From positions 51,324 to 115,323 of the forward strand of contig CAYSGH010000003.1 of NCBI GenBank assembly GCA_964430505.1: a stretch of 64,000 nt of DNA, in the 5' to 3' direction. The notes beneath the pieces are model-generated. The model did no database searches. It saw nothing but the letters and a program-made list of their open reading frames with translations, and had not been told where the DNA came from. The DNA comes from UBA6176 sp032119375. Lineage in GTDB: Bacteria; Verrucomicrobiota; Verrucomicrobiia; Limisphaerales; UBA9464. Shown here piece by piece: positions 8,427 to 17,220 of the stretch. The number at the start of each line of letters is the position of its first letter. The stretch's first letter is position 1. The position numbers and the translations under genes were made by a program.

Positions 8427-10514
8427 ATGATTCCCCAGCCCGTCGCACGCGAGCATGCGGACCTGGTTGCGCGGGTCCGCGCACATGACCACGCCTACTA
8501 CGTCGAGGCGCGACCGGTGATTTCGGACTTCGAGTACGACCGCCTTTACCGGCGGCTCGTCGAGTTGGAGGCGGCGCATCCCGCCCTGGCCACGGCCGAC
8601 TCGCCCACGCGCCGCGTCGGCGGCGCCCCGCTGCAAGGCTTCGACAAGGTAACGCACCGGGTGCCCATGAAGAGCCTCGAGAATACCTACTCGGAGGCCG
8701 AGGTTCGCGCCTTCCTTGCACGGGCGGAGTCCGAACTGCGCAGGCTGGGCCAGCTCGCTCCCGACGACGCTCCCGCATGGACCGTCGAGCCCAAGGTGGA
8801 TGGCGTGGCCATCTCGCTTCGTTACGAGGACGGACGCTTTGTCCAGGGTGCCACCCGGGGCGACGGTGCCACGGGTGACGACGTGACGGCCAACCTCCGC
8901 ACGGTTCGCAACCTGCCCCTTCGCCTGGAGCACGCCCTCGGCCTCCCGGTCCCGCGCATCCTGGAGGTCCGCGGCGAGGTATTCATGCCCACCGAGGGAT
9001 TCTCGCGCCTGAACGCCAACCGGCAGCGTGAAGGGGAGGACGCTTTTGCCAACCCCCGCAACGCCACGGCCGGGTCGCTCAAGCAACTGGACCCCAGGCT
9101 TGTCGCCCAGCGCCCCCTGCGCGTCGTCACCTATGGCCTCGGGGATCTGGAATGCCCCGAGCCCCCCACCTCCCAGACCGCGCTGGTGGCATGGCTCCGT
9201 TCGCTTGGGCTTCCCGTTCCCGAGCGCACATGGCGGGCCCGATCGCAAGACGAGGTGCTGGACGCCATCCGACAGCTCGATGTCGCCCGGCGTGCCTTCG
9301 GCTACGAGACAGACGGCGCCGTGGTGAAGCTGGATGACCTAACGCTGCGCCAACACCTTCGAGACACAGAGAAGTACCCGCGCTGGGCGATGGCCTACAA
9401 GTACGCCCCCGAGCGCGCGCAGACGGTGCTGACCCAGATCGGGATTCAGGTCGGGCGAACCGGCGCGCTGACGCCCGTGGCCCACCTGGAGCCCGTCTTC
9501 CTCTCCGGATCCACCGTGTCCCGAGCCACGCTCCACAACGAGGACGAGGTCGCCCGCAAGGACGTGCGCGAGGGCGACACCGTCCTGGTCGAGAAGGCCG
9601 GCGAGGTCATCCCCGCCGTCGTGGGCGTCGTCCTCGCGCTTCGCCCGCCCGGGGCCCGGCCGTTCGTCCTCAAGCCGCAATGCCCGGAATGCGAGGCCGC
9701 CGCCGTCCGCGAGAAGACGGCGTCGGGCGAGGGCGTGGTGTGGCGTTGCCCCAACCCGCGCTGCCCGGCGCGCCTCCGTGCCAACATTGAGCACTGGTGC
9801 TCGCGGACCGCGATGGACGTCGAGGGAGGGGGCGAGGTGATGGCGGAGGCGTTGGTTCGGTCAGGCTTGGTTCAGGACGTGGCGGACCTGTACCGCCTCA
9901 CGGTCGCGGACGTCCTCCAGCTCGAACGCCAGGGCGAGAAGTCCGCAGCCAACTTCATCGCGGGCATCGAGGCATCCCGGCCTCGGGGCCTCGCACGGGT
10001 CTTGTTCGGACTCGGCATCCTTCACGTCGGCGTGACGGTGGCCAAGACCCTTGCCCGTGCGTTCCCGGACATCGACGCCCTCGCCAAGGCGTCCCTCGAC
10101 GAGCTCGGCGCGATCGAGGACGTCGGCCCGGCCATTGCGCGCTCGGTGTTGGATTGGTTTGCGGATCCCGCGAACCGCGCCTTGGTCGAGCGGCTGCGGG
10201 CGGCGGGGGTCACGTTGTCATCCGACACCCATCGCCCACCCAACGCGGCAGCGGGCGGCCCCCTGGCGGGCAAGACGTTCGTGTTGACGGGCACCTTGCC
10301 CACGCTGACGCGGGAGCAGGCCACGGCGCGTATCGAGGCGTTGGGCGGCAAGGTTTCGTCGTCGGTGAGCAAGAAGACGCACTACGTGCTCGCTGGGGCG
10401 GAGGCCGGATCCAAGCTGGACAAGGCCCGGGAACTAGGTGTGCCGGTGTTGGACGAGGCGGCATTCCTGACGCTGGCGGGAACCGGCCCGGAAGCGGCCG
10501 ATACGGCCGGGTGA
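8427..10514 (+). CDS. ligA: NAD+-dependent DNA ligase LigA
   Basis: LigA seals nicks in DNA during replication and repair using NAD+. The 695-residue protein has the full domain order. An N-terminal Ia domain begins HDHAYYVEARPVISDFEYD. The adenylation domain carries the nucleotide-accepting lysine K123 in EPKVDG and TRGDGATGDDVT. An OB fold follows, then a four-cysteine zinc finger (CPEC and CPNPRC), helix-hairpin-helix repeats, and a BRCT domain at about residues 612-695 (GKTFVLTGTLPTLTREQA). ATG 8427 gives the expected N-terminus; upstream in-frame codons do not resemble the family. It converges on the downstream gene with a shared hairpin between them. Confidence 0.98.
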   Translation: MIPQPVAREHADLVARVRAHDHAYYVEARPVISDFEYDRLYRRLVELEAAHPALATADSPTRRVGGAPLQGFDKVTHRVPMKSLENTYSEAEVRAFLARAESELRRLGQLAPDDAPAWTVEPKVDGVAISLRYEDGRFVQGATRGDGATGDDVTANLRTVRNLPLRLEHALGLPVPRILEVRGEVFMPTEGFSRLNANRQREGEDAFANPRNATAGSLKQLDPRLVAQRPLRVVTYGLGDLECPEPPTSQTALVAWLRSLGLPVPERTWRARSQDEVLDAIRQLDVARRAFGYETDGAVVKLDDLTLRQHLRDTEKYPRWAMAYKYAPERAQTVLTQIGIQVGRTGALTPVAHLEPVFLSGSTVSRATLHNEDEVARKDVREGDTVLVEKAGEVIPAVVGVVLALRPPGARPFVLKPQCPECEAAAVREKTASGEGVVWRCPNPRCPARLRANIEHWCSRTAMDVEGGGEVMAEALVRSGLVQDVADLYRLTVADVLQLERQGEKSAANFIAGIEASRPRGLARVLFGLGILHVGVTVAKTLARAFPDIDALAKASLDELGAIEDVGPAIARSVLDWFADPANRALVERLRAAGVTLSSDTHRPPNAAAGGPLAGKTFVLTGTLPTLTREQATARIEALGGKVSSSVSKKTHYVLAGAEAGSKLDKARELGVPVLDEAAFLTLAGTGPEAADTAG

Positions 10515-10540
10515 AGGCCGCCCCCCGGCCAGGGCACGAA

Positions 10541-10571
10541 AAAGGGGCCCCGGCGAACCGGGACCCCCCTT
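10541..10571. terminator. Bidirectional intrinsic terminator
   Basis: The hairpin lies between the converging ends of ligA (10514) and the minus-strand secreted-protein gene (10617). An outer stem (AAGGGG with CCCCTT) and an inner stem (CCCGG with CCGGG) are separated by a small internal loop and capped by CGAA. The A-run on its left and the CTT on its right suit termination in both directions, although the T-run on the plus strand is short. Confidence 0.7.
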
Positions 10572-10616
10572 GCATTCGGGCGAACCCGGCGACATGCCGG
10601 GCAGGACCGGGTGGGA

Positions 10617-12389
10617 TTACTGGTAACGAACGACGAGGTTGCCGCCTTCGACGGCGATGGAGGCGCTGGCGGCACCCTTGACGCGGTAGAAGCCGGCGGC
10701 GGCGGCGGGCAGGGGCAGGGTGATCTTTTTGCCGGCCGCATCCACGCTGGCTCCGGCGACCGTGGAGTAGGTGCCCGTAAGCGTTGAGGAACCCACCAGC
10801 TCAACGGCCGGTGCCACGGCCGCGACGCCGCGGATGATCATGCCGGAGATGCCGCCGGAATTGTCCTCCATTTCGGCGAACCAAAGGTATTCGCCGGCCT
10901 TGACGTCCACCGTGACCGTCTGCGGCTGGCCCAGCGGCACGCCCTTCCCGTCCACGGTTCCGGCGTAATTCCCGGTGTTCTGGCTGGCGGGCTCCTTGAG
11001 GCCCTTGATGTCGTCCACCCAAACCTTGCCGAAGCGCCCGTCCCCGTCGGTGGTGCGGCCCTCGAACACGGTGACGTTGTAGCGGCCGGGCTTGAGGCCG
11101 GCGATGCGCATCAGGCTCTCGGTGGCCGGGGCGTCGGGGGACCGATACAGGTAGTCGTCCTTCACCACGGCCGGGACCAGCACGCCGTCATACATCACGG
11201 CGATGCCTTCCTTGGTCGGGTTGTTGGCCGTCAGCCCGGTCATCGGTGAGGACGCCGCGTCGGCCAAGGCTTGGTTGTCCAAGATGGTCACGGTCACCCC
11301 AGTATTCCCGTCCTTGGAGAAGTCCTTGAGCTTCCACGTGACGGACGCGCCGTCCGCGCTGGGCGTTCCACTGATGCTGGCAGATTCCGGCGTCACGTTG
11401 CCGTTGGGGTCGGCGAAGGTCCAGGTAGGGATCACGTCCCAGTCCGCCAGCGGGGCGGGCGCGCCCACCTCAACGCCGTCCGGATCCAGTTGCGGGCCGC
11501 CGTCGGATCCCACCGGAACGCGCTCGTTTTCCAGGTGGCCGAAGTCGATCTTGAAAAGGCCCGGCGACTCCACGGGGTCCACCGACCGGATGACCATGCC
11601 GCTGATGCCGCCCGAGTTGTCCTCCATCTCGGCGAACCAAAGGTATTCGCCGGCCTTGATGGTCACCACCTGAGTCTGGGGCTGGCCCTTGTAGATCTTC
11701 GATCCGTCGCTGCCCGTGCCAGAGTAGTTCCCGGTGTTCTCGACCGCCGGGGCCTTGAGGCCCTTGATGTCGTCCACCCAGAGCTTGCCGTAGCGCCCGT
11801 TCCCGTCGGTGGTGCGACCCTCGAACACGGTGACGCTGTAGGTGCCAGGCTCCAGGCCGGCCACGCGCATCAGGCTCTCGGTCGCCGGGGCGTCGGGGTT
11901 GCGGTAGAGGTAGTCGTCCTTCACCCGGGCGGGTACCCGAACGCCGTCGTACACCACGTCGATCCCTTCCTTGGTGGGGTTGTTGGCGGTCATCCCCAGC
12001 ATCGGGGCCGACGCCGCATCGGCCAGCGGCACGTTGTCGAAAATGGTCAACGTGACGTTGTTGTTGGGTTTGGAGGAGGCGTCGATGAGCTTCCAGGTGA
12101 CCGACGTGCCGTCGGCGCTGGCCACCCCGGTGGCACTGGCGCTGTCCGGGGTCACGCTGGCGTTCGGGTCGCCAAAGGTCCAGGTGGGGATCACCGTCCA
12201 GTCCACCAAGTTGGGCGGAACCAGCGGGTTGCCGCCCGCGTCCACGAGGGGTTCGCCATTTTCGTCCACCGGAACCCTCTCGTTCTCGGTGTGGCCGAAG
12301 TCGATCTTGAACAACCCGGCCGAGGCCGGTTGCGTGGCGCCCAGAGCTGCGACCGCTGCCATGAGCAGCATCCAACGTGGATTCTTCAT
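10617..12389 (-). CDS. Secreted protein with two tandem ~248-residue repeats
   Basis: The 590-residue product starts with a clear signal peptide (MKNPRWMLLMAAVAALGA, cleavage near ASAG at residue 24). Two long, closely similar units follow, the first from about residue 25 and the second from about residue 273. Each opens with GLFKIDFGH.ENERVPV, contains ADGTSVTWKL-like and TANNPTKEGI segments, and ends with AGEYLWFAEMEDNSGGISGM. An Asp/Gly-rich beta pattern suggests carbohydrate-binding or adhesin-like beta domains, but I cannot name the family. The tail of ~60 residues (GFYRVKG and similar) resembles C-termini of other Verrucomicrobial secreted proteins. ATG 12389 is chosen for the signal peptide. 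The close repeat similarity implies recent internal duplication. Confidence 0.85.
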   Translation of the reverse strand: MKNPRWMLLMAAVAALGATQPASAGLFKIDFGHTENERVPVDENGEPLVDAGGNPLVPPNLVDWTVIPTWTFGDPNASVTPDSASATGVASADGTSVTWKLIDASSKPNNNVTLTIFDNVPLADAASAPMLGMTANNPTKEGIDVVYDGVRVPARVKDDYLYRNPDAPATESLMRVAGLEPGTYSVTVFEGRTTDGNGRYGKLWVDDIKGLKAPAVENTGNYSGTGSDGSKIYKGQPQTQVVTIKAGEYLWFAEMEDNSGGISGMVIRSVDPVESPGLFKIDFGHLENERVPVGSDGGPQLDPDGVEVGAPAPLADWDVIPTWTFADPNGNVTPESASISGTPSADGASVTWKLKDFSKDGNTGVTVTILDNQALADAASSPMTGLTANNPTKEGIAVMYDGVLVPAVVKDDYLYRSPDAPATESLMRIAGLKPGRYNVTVFEGRTTDGDGRFGKVWVDDIKGLKEPASQNTGNYAGTVDGKGVPLGQPQTVTVDVKAGEYLWFAEMEDNSGGISGMIIRGVAAVAPAVELVGSSTLTGTYSTVAGASVDAAGKKITLPLPAAAAGFYRVKGAASASIAVEGGNLVVRYQ

Positions 12390-12742
12390 GATGAATGGGG
12401 GGTGTGATGACGATGAACGGGGAACAATGCTCGGCCTCAAGGACTGGATCCTATGAAGCCACTGATTTCCAAACGGGGAACACATCTAGGCAACAACAGC
12501 AGGTTGGATTTTGTCAAATAAAATATTTTGAAAATCCCAGATCCCCATCTGGGTCGTCCCACGCGCCCTGCCGACCCAGCCTCAACAGGGGCACACCGGG
12601 GACCAGAAACGTCCCGTCGGCCGTCATCGTTCCCGGGCGGGGCTCGCCATGGGCCAGGAGGAAATCCCGGTTGCCATGGGATGCGCGGACGTTCCAACGT
12701 CTCCAAACGGGGGCCGGTGACCTCGCCCCCAACGATTTCCGA
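12390..12742. other. Divergent intergenic region with AT-rich island
   Basis: This 353-bp gap lies between a minus-strand secreted-protein gene and a plus-strand radical SAM gene. It contains a sharply AT-rich island at 12508-12536, including the palindrome AAAATATTTT, in otherwise GC-rich DNA. On the minus strand the island contains TTGACA (12517 to 12512), but no good -10 lies at 16-18 nt, so a standard promoter is only a possibility. The rest shows nothing I can assign. Confidence 0.4.
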
Positions 12743-13642
12743 ATGTCGCCTGATTCCCCCATCAAGTCCGCGGCGCCCTCGATGGTGCCCAACCACTGGC
12801 AAAGCGTCCGCGACCACAGCCGCGTCTTTGGCCAGTTTACCTACGTGTACCCGGTTGTTTCGCGAAGGTCGGGCGGGCTTTCCATCGGGGTCAACCTCAA
12901 CCCAGACAAGGCATGCAACTTCGACTGCGTGTACTGTGAGGTGGACCGAAGGACGCCGCCCAGCACGCGGGTGCTCGACCTGCTGAAGGCGCGGGCCGAG
13001 CTGTGTGCGTTGGTGGACGGAGCGATGGCTGGAGCGTTGGAGAAGGACCCAAAGTTCGCCGAGGCCGGCGCCCTCACCCGCACCGTCCGTGACTTGGCCT
13101 TCAGCGGGGACGGGGAGCCCACCATGGTCCACAACTTTCCGGAATGCGTCCGCATGGTGGCCGACGTCCGTCGCTCCCGGAACTTGCACGACGCCAAGAT
13201 CGTCCTCATCACCGACGCCGCCGGGCTCGACAAGGCCTCGGTCAGGGAGGGCCTGGCCATCATGGACGGCAACAACGGGGAGGTCTGGGCCAAGCTGGAT
13301 GCCGGCACCGAGGCGTACTACCGGTCCATCAATCGCACGGCCGTCTCCTTCCAGCGGGTCCTTTCCAACCTCGCGTGCACCGCCCGTGAACGCCCCATTG
13401 TCATCCAGTCCTTGTTCCTGAAGATGAACGGGCAAGCCATGCCGATGGCCGAGCTGGGGGCCTATTGCCAGCGCCTGGGGGAGATCGTGGCGGCCGGGGG
13501 ACGCATCAAGGAGGTCCACGCCTACACCATTGCCCGGCCCACCCCCGAGCCATGGGTGTCGCGCTTGGAGCCCGCCGAGCTGGAGGCCACCGCCTCCGAG
13601 ATCCGTCGCCAGACCGGGCTTCGCGTGACGAGCTACCCATGA
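12743..13642 (+). CDS. Radical SAM protein (COG0731-like)
   Basis: The 299-residue protein carries a radical SAM iron-sulfur motif, CNFDCVYC (CX3CX2C), near residue 55, followed by CEVDR-type sequence and a glycine-rich SAM-binding strand (LAFSGDGEPTM). The C-terminal half has family-like segments (VWAKLDAGTEAYYRSINR, EVHAYTIARPTPEPWVSRL). This layout resembles the group annotated as wyosine-type or COG0731 Fe-S oxidoreductases. Those annotations are often transferred loosely, so the substrate is unknown. ATG 12743 is used; ATG 12782 is equally possible and would remove 13 residues. It stands apart from its neighbours, with about 140 nt before the next gene. Confidence 0.85.
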   Translation: MSPDSPIKSAAPSMVPNHWQSVRDHSRVFGQFTYVYPVVSRRSGGLSIGVNLNPDKACNFDCVYCEVDRRTPPSTRVLDLLKARAELCALVDGAMAGALEKDPKFAEAGALTRTVRDLAFSGDGEPTMVHNFPECVRMVADVRRSRNLHDAKIVLITDAAGLDKASVREGLAIMDGNNGEVWAKLDAGTEAYYRSINRTAVSFQRVLSNLACTARERPIVIQSLFLKMNGQAMPMAELGAYCQRLGEIVAAGGRIKEVHAYTIARPTPEPWVSRLEPAELEATASEIRRQTGLRVTSYP

Positions 13643-13781
13643 CGCGCTGGCGAGGCCGGGGCCTCGACCACGCCTTGCTCGGCGCACCTCGCGGCCCAGG
13701 GCGAGCAACCAGCAACTTCCCAGCCCCGGCCGTTGACATCGAGAATCCACCTCCCATAGCCTGCGCAAAACAGTTCCTGTC

Positions 13782-14537
13782 ATGTTGCGCGTCGCCCTCA
13801 TTCTCGCCGTCCTCGCTGCCATCGGCAGCCTTGTCGTCTCCTTCCTCATCACCGAGCCGACGGTGAAGGACCTCCGGACGAACCTCGCCACCACCACGCA
13901 AAACTTGCAGGACACCCAGGCGACCTTGGACAAGACCAAGGGCGACCTGAAGAAGACCTCGGCAGAGCTGGAGGCGCGCTCCAAGGAATTGGACACCACC
14001 AAGACCCAGTTGGAGGAGGCAAGCGTTGCGGCCGCCAACAACAAGAAGCGCGCTGACCAACTCGACGCCAACCTCGCCAAGACCACCAAGGAGCGGAATG
14101 AGGCGCAGGCCGAACTCGCGCAATGGCAGGCGCTCGGAGTGAAGCCCGACCAAGTCGTCCAGATCCGGGCAGACCTGAAGAAGACCGCCGAGGCCAAGGC
14201 CGCCCTCGAGGACGAGAAGACCATCTTCCTCAAGCGCATTGGACGGCTTGAGAACCGCCTCGCCAAGTACGAGGCACCCGACGAGAAGGTGAAGATGCCG
14301 GACGGCCTCAAGGGCAACATTCTGGCGGTCGGACCGCTTCAGGACTTCGTGCTCCTCGACATTGGCGAAAACCAGGGCGTCAAGGAACGCGGCGAGTTCC
14401 TCGTCCGGCGCGGCAACAAGCTCGTGGGCAAGGTGGCCGTCATCTCCGTCGAGGCCAACCGCGCCATCGCCAACATCCTCCCGGCCTGGAAGCAGGGCGA
14501 CGTCCGCGTTGCGGAAAACGACCAAGTCCTGTATTAG
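13782..14537 (+). CDS. Membrane-anchored coiled-coil protein
   Basis: This 251-residue protein has one N-terminal transmembrane helix (VALILAVLAAIGSLVVSFLI). A long Lys/Glu/Ala-rich coiled coil from about residue 27 to 165 follows (TLDKTKGDLKKTSAELEARS). The C-terminus is a compact beta domain of about 80 residues (GNILAVGPLQDFVLLDIGEN...GEFLVRRGNKLVGKVAVISV), resembling MreC/SH3-like small beta barrels. I infer an inner-membrane anchor with a periplasmic coiled coil, perhaps a cell-envelope scaffold. The function is unknown. It lies 7 nt upstream of a small lipoprotein gene and is likely co-transcribed with it. Confidence 0.8.
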   Translation: MLRVALILAVLAAIGSLVVSFLITEPTVKDLRTNLATTTQNLQDTQATLDKTKGDLKKTSAELEARSKELDTTKTQLEEASVAAANNKKRADQLDANLAKTTKERNEAQAELAQWQALGVKPDQVVQIRADLKKTAEAKAALEDEKTIFLKRIGRLENRLAKYEAPDEKVKMPDGLKGNILAVGPLQDFVLLDIGENQGVKERGEFLVRRGNKLVGKVAVISVEANRAIANILPAWKQGDVRVAENDQVLY

Positions 14538-14544
14538 GCGTCTC

Positions 14545-14703
14545 ATGAAGACGAGTCGGTGGTTCGCTGCGCTCTGCGTCCTTTCCGTGGCCAGTCTCCT
14601 TTGCGTCGGTTGCAAGTCCGAGGACGAGCTGAGCACACGCCCTTGGTCCACGCCCAAGAGCTGGGAGTCTGGGTTGCCCGCTGGACTGACCGAGGGCCGA
14701 TAG
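14545..14703 (+). CDS. Small lipoprotein, 52 aa
   Basis: The ATG at 14545 opens a 52-codon gene just after the coiled-coil gene. It has a basic start, a hydrophobic signal (WFAALCVLSVASLLCVG) and a lipobox ending at C23 (LCVGC), so the mature form would be a lipoprotein of about 30 residues. The mature part contains RPWSTPKSWESGLPAG, a motif I associate with short conserved Verrucomicrobial lipoproteins; that recollection is unverified. No function is known. It would be tethered to a membrane through the acylated cysteine. Confidence 0.75.
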   Translation: MKTSRWFAALCVLSVASLLCVGCKSEDELSTRPWSTPKSWESGLPAGLTEGR

Positions 14704-14782
14704 CGGTTCTCCTTGCTGGGCGGGCAACCTCGCCCCCTTTGAGCCCTCGGCCCTGGCCCTTGGGCTGACTTCCGCCCGGCGA

Positions 14783-14808
14783 GATGCCCATCCCTTCGAT
14801 GGGACATC
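14783..14808. terminator. Intergenic hairpin after the lipoprotein gene
   Basis: The arms GATGCCCATC and GATGGGACATC form a 10-bp stem with one bulged A and a CCTTC loop. It lies between the lipoprotein gene and the MBL-fold hydrolase gene on the same strand. There is no U-run after it, so it may be a Rho-assisted terminator or an RNA-stabilising structure. Confidence 0.4.
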
Positions 14809-14871
14809 CCTTCCCCAAGTCGGCGATTGCTCGCTCGCCTTTTCCCAGCGTCCACCCATCCTCTGGGGCCG

Positions 14872-15651
14872 ATGTCATTCTCGTTCCGGTTCCTTGGCAC
14901 CGGCACCTCCCAGGGCGTTCCCATCATTGGCAAGGCTTACCCTGCCGCCTTCCTCGCCAATCCTCGGAACCACCGGCTCCGCTCGTCCATCTACGTCGAG
15001 ACGGACCAAACCCGGATCGTGGTGGACACGACGCCCGACTTCCGGATGCAGATGCTTCGTGAAGGGTTGGGCTATCTGGATGCCGTCCTCGTCACGCACG
15101 CGCACGCGGACCACATCATGGGCATGGATGATTGCCGCCGCGTGTGCGACCTGCGGGGGGGGCCACTGCCGGTCTATGCATCGGAGGCGACGTTGCGGGA
15201 CCTGCGCAGGGTCTATGAGTATGCCTTCGATGGGCGTCCCATCCCGCGGTCGTACTTCCATCCGGTCCCGCATGTCATCCAGGGCCCCTTCATGGTCGGT
15301 GACATCCGCGTGCGTCCCTTCCCGTTGCCGCACGGGAGCATCGAGACGCTCGGGTTGATCTTCGAGCATGGGGGACGGCGGTTGGCGTATTACAGCGACT
15401 GCAAGGAGGTGACCCCGGCCGCCCTGGATGCCGCGCGGGGTTGCGAGGTGGCGGTCTTGGATGCCCTGCGCCGGGATCCGCACCCGACGCACATGTGTCT
15501 GGACGAGGCGCTGACGGCGGCCCGGCGCATCGGCGCATCGCGTACCTTCTTCACGCACCTGACGCATGACTATGACCACGACCGCGACCAGGCCGAGATG
15601 CCGGACGGGGTCATCCTCGCGCATGACGGGCTCCGGGTGGAGATCGAGTGA
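14872..15651 (+). CDS. MBL-fold metallo-hydrolase (PhnP-like)
   Basis: The 259-residue protein is a metallo-beta-lactamase fold hydrolase. The motif THAHADH supplies H76, H78, D80 and H81. The opening FLGTGTSQGVP and the VVDTTPDFRMQML and THLTHDYDH segments match the PhnP / phosphoribosyl 1,2-cyclic phosphodiesterase group (COG1235). Its substrate may be a cyclic phosphate, but no phosphonate genes are nearby, so that is open. ATG 14872 gives the family N-terminus. The next gene starts 2 nt after its stop, so it probably shares an operon with plsC and the transporter. Confidence 0.9.
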   Translation: MSFSFRFLGTGTSQGVPIIGKAYPAAFLANPRNHRLRSSIYVETDQTRIVVDTTPDFRMQMLREGLGYLDAVLVTHAHADHIMGMDDCRRVCDLRGGPLPVYASEATLRDLRRVYEYAFDGRPIPRSYFHPVPHVIQGPFMVGDIRVRPFPLPHGSIETLGLIFEHGGRRLAYYSDCKEVTPAALDAARGCEVAVLDALRRDPHPTHMCLDEALTAARRIGASRTFFTHLTHDYDHDRDQAEMPDGVILAHDGLRVEIE

Positions 15652-15652
15652 G

Positions 15653-16327
15653 ATGATGCACGGACGGGAAGCGACGCGGACGCCCACGGCCGGTTGGCTC
15701 TACCGGACGTGTGCCGTCATCGTCCATGGCCTCGCCCGAGCGTGGTTCCGGCTCCGAGTGGTGGGGATCGAGAACGTGCCGCGCACGGGCCCCGTCATCC
15801 TGGCGTCGAACCACGTCAGTTTCGCGGACCCGCCGTTGGTTGGCTGTGCGTTACCGCGGGGCATTCACTTCCTGGCGCGCAAGTCGCTCTTCGACATCCC
15901 GCTGCTGGGGTGGATCATTCGCAAGCTCAACGCGGTTCCCGTGGACCGAGACGGCGGCGGCGGCACAGGCCTCAAGGCGATCCTCGACCGGCTCGCGGCG
16001 GGCGAGGGGATCCTGTTGTTTCCGGAGGGGACGCGTTCGCCCGACGGCAAGGTGAAGCCAGCCCGGGCCGGGATCGGCCTCACGGTGATCAAGTCGAACG
16101 CGCCGGTGGTGCCGGTGTGCGTGGTGGGAGCCTTCGAGGCGTGGGGACGGCATCATGCCTGGCCTCGGCCGGGCCGGGTGGTTGTGATTTACGGCAGTCC
16201 CATGGACTTCGCGGCCCTGCGGGAGGAGGCCTGCGGTTGCGGGAAGGAGCGTCTCAAGACGATTTACCAGGAGGTGGCGGATACGCTGATGGCGGCCATT
16301 GAAGGGCTGGGGAAGACGGGGGCATGA
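15653..16327 (+). CDS. plsC: 1-acyl-glycerol-3-phosphate acyltransferase (PlsC-like)
   Basis: This protein transfers an acyl chain to lysophosphatidic acid or a similar lysolipid in phospholipid synthesis at the inner membrane. The catalytic HX4D motif is present as NHVSFADP (H54, D59), and the substrate-binding motif as FPEGTRS. The length of 224 residues is typical. The N-terminus has one hydrophobic segment that may anchor it. ATG 15653 is chosen because it follows the previous stop codon by one base. Its stop overlaps the next start (ATGA), implying translational coupling to the EamA transporter. Acyl-acceptor specificity is not visible. Confidence 0.9.
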   Translation: MMHGREATRTPTAGWLYRTCAVIVHGLARAWFRLRVVGIENVPRTGPVILASNHVSFADPPLVGCALPRGIHFLARKSLFDIPLLGWIIRKLNAVPVDRDGGGGTGLKAILDRLAAGEGILLFPEGTRSPDGKVKPARAGIGLTVIKSNAPVVPVCVVGAFEAWGRHHAWPRPGRVVVIYGSPMDFAALREEACGCGKERLKTIYQEVADTLMAAIEGLGKTGA

Positions 16328-17217
16328 CATTGTACGTCTTGGTGCCGTTGGCGGCGGCCGTCGCGTTCGCCGTGGGATCGCTCGTGTACAAGCGGGCGTT
16401 TGCCGAGGGCGCGGGCATTGCCCATGCCGTCATCCTCAACAACGTCGCGCTCGCGGTCGCATTTCTCCCTTTGTTCCTGGTGGATCCGCGCCCCGTGCCC
16501 TGGGGTCTGATCCACCTTCCCGCCATCACGGCCACGACGTTCGTCCTTGGGCACTTGCTGAACGTGCTGTCGCTGCGGCTCGGGGATGTGTCGGTGGCAA
16601 CGCCGCTGCTGGGGGCCAAGGTGGTGATGGTGGCGTTGCTGGGGCGGGTTGTTTTCGACTGGCCCGTTTCACCGGCGCAGTTCGTGGCGGCGGCCCTGGC
16701 CACGGCCGGGGTGCTCGTGATGGGGGCGGCCGACTGGCATGGTGGTCGGCGGACGGGCCTGACCATCCTGCTCGCGCTCGGGTGCGCGCTGTGTTTCGCG
16801 TTCACGGACGTGCTGATCCAGCTTTGGGCGGCGCCGTTCGGGACCTTCAACTTTCTGCCGCTCCTCTTCCTGGCGCTTGCCGTCGAATCATTGGTGTTCC
16901 TGCCGGTCCTTGGGCGCGCCTCCCTGCGGGCACCCAAGGCGGCTTGGAAGTGGATCGGGCTGGCCACCGGTTGCTCGGCCTTGCAGGCGATCCTCGTGAC
17001 TTGGTCCATCGGACATTGGCGCGACGCGGCAGGGGTCAACGTCGTCTATGGCACGCGCGGCCTGTGGAGCCTGGCCTTGGTGTGGTGGGCTGGACGTTGG
17101 TTTGGCAACACCGAGCGGGCCTCCGTGGGCCGTCGGACGTTTGCGCTGCGCGTCGCCGGCGGCGTCCTGATCCTCGCTGCCGTCGTGGTCGCCATCCGGG
17201 GTGCCCCCGCCCGCTAG
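16324..17217 (+). CDS. EamA/DMT-superfamily transporter
   Basis: The 297-residue protein is almost entirely hydrophobic, with about ten predicted transmembrane helices in two halves, as in the EamA drug/metabolite transporter fold. Typical segments are LGDVSVATPLLGAKVVMVAL in the first half and GTRGLWSLALVWWAGRWF in the second. Transported compounds in this family range from amino acids to nucleotides, and sequence does not tell which here. It overlaps plsC by four bases. It converges on a minus-strand gene with only three bases between the stop codons. Confidence 0.85.
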   Translation: MTLYVLVPLAAAVAFAVGSLVYKRAFAEGAGIAHAVILNNVALAVAFLPLFLVDPRPVPWGLIHLPAITATTFVLGHLLNVLSLRLGDVSVATPLLGAKVVMVALLGRVVFDWPVSPAQFVAAALATAGVLVMGAADWHGGRRTGLTILLALGCALCFAFTDVLIQLWAAPFGTFNFLPLLFLALAVESLVFLPVLGRASLRAPKAAWKWIGLATGCSALQAILVTWSIGHWRDAAGVNVVYGTRGLWSLALVWWAGRWFGNTERASVGRRTFALRVAGGVLILAAVVVAIRGAPAR

Positions 17218-17220
17218 CCA

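Noticed and set aside
12508..12536. AT-rich island with TTGACA read as a promoter.
   Set aside because: No acceptable -10 hexamer lies at the right spacing, so it is recorded only as a feature of the gap.
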